DNA from: Anaeramoeba flamelloides
Taxonomy: Eukaryota; Metamonada; Anaeramoebidae
Reading direction: 5' to 3'
Length of the DNA: 64,000 nucleotides
Assembly: GCA_027625915.1 (NCBI GenBank)
Contig: JANTQA010000027.1
Coordinates: 1 to 64,000, forward strand
The notes below the pieces were generated by a model that ran no database searches, had not been told where the DNA came from, and saw nothing but the letters and a program-made list of their open reading frames with translations. This document shows positions 61,564-64,000 of the stretch, in pieces. How positions within the stretch are numbered: the first letter of the stretch is position 1; each line of letters begins with the position of its first letter. Both the position numbers and the translations under genes were made by a program.

Positions 61564-63533
61564 GTGTTTAAAAGGCCAATTACCTTTTTCATCTTTATTA
61601 ACAATCATAAGAATTAAATTATCAAAGGTGTTTTTTTAAATTATTTTTTTATTAAATTGCTTTTTTTATAAATATTGATCGGTTGTTTTGATCAATGAAA
61701 AAATCACAAGAATAGTTTGCTATAATTTTCAAATGTTAAAAAATTATGTTTTTTAAACCCCATCTTTTAATTTCAATATGCTTTTTGCTTTTTTATGGCC
61801 CTCTTTATAAGCTGTTCAGTGTTTTTAGATGATTTATAGTCATCCCATAATTGGTTATTTTTAAGAGTATAATCTTTTTTTAACATTTTCTAAGTACTGA
61901 TAAATACTGATTAATTCTGACCAATAATAAAAAAATGTTATTAAAATTAATAACATTTATATAATTTTGATTTGTTTAAAATTTTTTAATATTTTTAAAA
62001 TAATCTCTAAATTTCTAAGAAAAATATTTATTTGAATATTGCTTGATTTTTAAAGTGATTAATAATAAATTTAAAATATTAAACCATTCTTTATATTTAT
62101 TGTCATCATTATATTTGACCCATTTATTTTTTATTCTTGTTGGTCTTATTTTTGTTTTTGTTTCTCTTGTTTTTCTTCGGAAATGTTGGTGTTATATCTT
62201 CAATTTTTTGATTAAATAAATCTAATTTTAATAAAATTCTAATATATTTTTGAATTATTTTAAATTCAATCTTTGTTATATTATTATTATTAATGAATCT
62301 GAAATTTTTTTGTTTATTAATTTTAAAAGTAATAAATTTATTATAATTCTTGAAAATAAAAATAAATTTGAAATTAAATAATTATAATTGTTTGGTTCAA
62401 AGGGTAAAGTTTGAGTCATATTAATAAATTTTTTCTTTTAAATTTTTGGAATTTTTAGTATCCATCATTTTAAATTTCTTTTTAATCGTAAACAAATTAA
62501 CGTATTTTTCAATAGATTTCAAAATATTTAAAATTAATTTTGAAGTGAATAAATAATATTTTTTCAATTTACAAAATAATTAAAAAATAATTAATTGTTT
62601 TTATTAAATAAATCAACACCATTTTCTTTTGAAATTAATTGATCTAATAAAATATGCTCAAAAATTTTATAAATTGTTTCTAAAAACATTTTAAGATGTC
62701 ATTTTCATTTTTATTTTTATTATTAATAATTTTTTAATAATTTTTTTCATGTTTATTTCTTTAATAATTTTGTTTTTTCATCTTTAAATGTATTCTTTCC
62801 ATCGATTTCATTTTTTTTATTGTTGAAATCATTATCATTTTTAGTGTCATTGTCATTATCATTCTTGTTTTTATTTACCTCTTCCTTTTCCTTTTCCTTT
62901 TCCTTTTCCTTTTCCTTTTCCTTTTCCTTTTCCTTTTCCATTTCCTTTTCCTTTTCCTTTTCCTTTTCCTTTTCCTTTTCTTTTCTTTTTCTTTTTCTTT
63001 TTCTTTTTCTTTTTCTTTTTCTTTTTCTTTTTCTTTTTCTTTTTCTTTTTCTTTTTCTTTTTCTTTTTCTTTTTCTTTTTCTTTTTCTTCTTCTCCTACT
63101 TTTTCCTTTTCTTTTTCCTTTTCTTTCTTCCTTTTCTTTTTCCTTTTCCTTTTCTCCTTCTTTTTCCATTTCCTTTTCATTCTCATTTTTCTTTTTCTTT
63201 TTCCTTTTCATTTTTCCTTTTCATTTTTCCTTTTCCTTTTCCTTTTTCTTTTCTTTCTCATCATCATATTCATACTCTCTCTTGTCTTTATTCTTGTTCT
63301 CACCAATATTATCATCATCATTACTATTATTGGAATCATTTTCATATTTGCCCTTGGCTTTGTTATCATTGTCACTGCTATCCATATTTTCATTATTGCT
63401 ATTGGTTTTATTATTAATATTGTTTTCATTACAATTATTAATGTTAATATTAATATTTAATAATTTATTTTTATATTTATTCTTAATTAAATCCGCATCA
63501 ATTAATTTTAATAATAATAATTGCTAATTCAAA
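61564..63533 (-). CDS. Probable N-terminal continuation of the BEACH gene, frame-broken
   Basis: Protein-like minus-strand pieces continue upstream: NQLWDDYKSSKNTEQLIKRA then IKKQKAY (about 61790-61850), NKWVKYNDDNKYKEW (about 62090-62135), MTQTLPFEPNNYNYLISNLF (about 62370-62420), VFLETIYKIFEHILLDQLIS (about 62630-62690). Above these lies a long Lys/Glu and Lys/Arg array (62753-63245), then an Asn/Asp/Ser-rich stretch up to LLLKLIDADLIKNKYKN near 63520. Frames change many times. The WDDY block before the PH region suits the BEACH family. I infer one long protein, but a separate gene cannot be excluded. Confidence 0.45.
62879..63245. repeat. CCTTTT/CTTTTT hexanucleotide array, almost pure pyrimidine
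   Basis: CCTTTT units (about 62885-62978) give way to CTTTTT units (about 62978-63088) and then mixed units. Only a few purines interrupt the plus strand over about 310 bp. The minus strand encodes alternating Lys/Glu or Lys/Arg, and the plus strand Ser/Phe or Leu/Phe. The minus reading matches the style of the KE-rich insert in TAF2 and joins polar sequence on both sides, so it is the likelier sense. Confidence 0.9.
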
Positions 63534-63774
63534 TGGATACAAAATTATCTCTATTGGAATGATTACCAATAAAAGGAAGCTATGGAGTTGTCTTAAAATT
63601 TGGAGAGAATGTATATTTAGTATTTTTTTTAGCGATTTAAAAAATAATTGGAATAATGGAAATATTAATAAATTTTAAAGAATTTGTTTGAAAGACAAAA
63701 CCTTCATTAAATTTTTTATAATTTGTCAATAAAGCAAAAAAATATTATAAAATTCTTTTGATTTGTTTCATATT

Positions 63775-63975
63775 TTAACACCCCTTTTCAAATTCTGTTA
63801 AACCATGATTAGATAAATTAAAAATATTTTCATTGGCATCCACATTTTCATAATTCCCATTTATATAATTATTCATGTTAATATTGGCGTTTTTATTATT
63901 ATTTGTATTCTTTTTATTGGTACCATTTCTACCATTTTTTAATTTTATTGTTCTTTTCTGGATACGATCTAATAA
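63775..63975 (-). CDS. Asn-rich exon, possibly of the same upstream gene
   Basis: On the minus strand a possible acceptor (TTTTTTATTAG) at about 63976 is followed by DRIQKRTIKLKNGRNG, then an Asn-rich tract, then IFNLSNHGLTEFEKGC and TAA. Either it ends a separate gene entering from the right edge, or it splices onward near GGGGTGTTAAA into the sequence at 63533. Function unknown. Confidence 0.35.
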   Translation of the reverse strand, partial: LLDRIQKRTIKLKNGRNGTNKKNTNNNKNANINMNNYINGNYENVDANENIFNLSNHGLTEFEKGC

Positions 63976-64000
63976 AAAATAAAATGTTAGCAAATTAAAT

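Noticed and set aside
62820-63527. Plus-strand 235-codon frame of Ser/Phe and Leu/Phe repeats
   Set aside because: It is the antisense reading of a CCTTTT array. The minus strand gives the KE-rich reading that joins polar sequence on both sides, so the plus frame is a shadow.
63533-63680. Plus-strand frame with IKGSYGVVLKFGENVYLV, which looks like a protein-kinase glycine loop
   Set aside because: The frame has stops on both sides and nothing kinase-like follows. The opposite strand also gives a protein-like reading (SPNFKTTP...FIGNHSNRDNF) next to the minus-strand gene, so the resemblance is probably chance.

Overview
The window is eukaryotic nuclear DNA from an extremely AT-rich, intron-bearing protist. 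Genes have pyrimidine-rich GT-AG introns. Proteins carry runs of Asn, Lys/Glu or Thr. Most of the sequence is non-coding, built of A/T runs and transposon debris. The double-BTB RCC1 protein with a poly-Thr start suggests an amoeboid protist such as Anaeramoeba, but this is a guess from protein style, not a proof. TAA, TAG and TGA all occur as the stop of a recognisable gene, so the standard genetic code fits.

Six host genes are recognisable. An RCC1-repeat/double-BTB protein lies at 14390-16222 (-). The meiotic recombination factor HOP2 lies at 21196-22659 (+, three exons). A COMM-domain protein closest to COMMD6 lies at 26115-26891 (+, two exons). The TFIID subunit TAF2 lies at 30700-37980 (+, three exons, one 3.4 kb intron). 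A TPR/coiled-coil protein lies at 42915-44819 (-). A PH-BEACH-WD40 protein of the neurobeachin class occupies 55289 to at least 61563 (-), has a 2.75 kb intron inside the BEACH domain, and probably continues to about 63.5 kb or beyond the window. These genes show no pathway link to each other.

The rest is a layered transposon graveyard. (1) A roughly 200-bp, almost perfectly palindromic, TA-flanked CAGT-ended MITE (Tc1/mariner style) is present in about 13 full, split or half copies; each arm carries three AAGGCACA boxes spaced 24-25 bp. (2) An 864-bp element with 261-264 bp, nearly identical inverted repeats sits inside one MITE copy with a TAA duplication. (3) Degenerate LINE fragments encode an APE-type endonuclease, reverse-transcriptase pieces and a CCHC knuckle, and share a conserved 3' end followed by poly(A) in two of three copies. 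(4) A pair of short tRNA-like (SINE-like) repeats lies near 14 kb. (5) A 520-bp inverted-repeat element has two copies in opposite orientation, one in the TAF2 intron and one 4 kb past the gene. (6) Three modular palindromic islands are built from CTAACG/AAACC motifs.

Several well conserved genes (HOP2, TAF2, the BEACH gene, probably the TPR gene) need single-base corrections, most at homopolymers, to stay in frame. This looks more like uncorrected long-read assembly error than decay, because the protein sequence on both sides is well conserved. Gene models across those points are therefore reconstructions.
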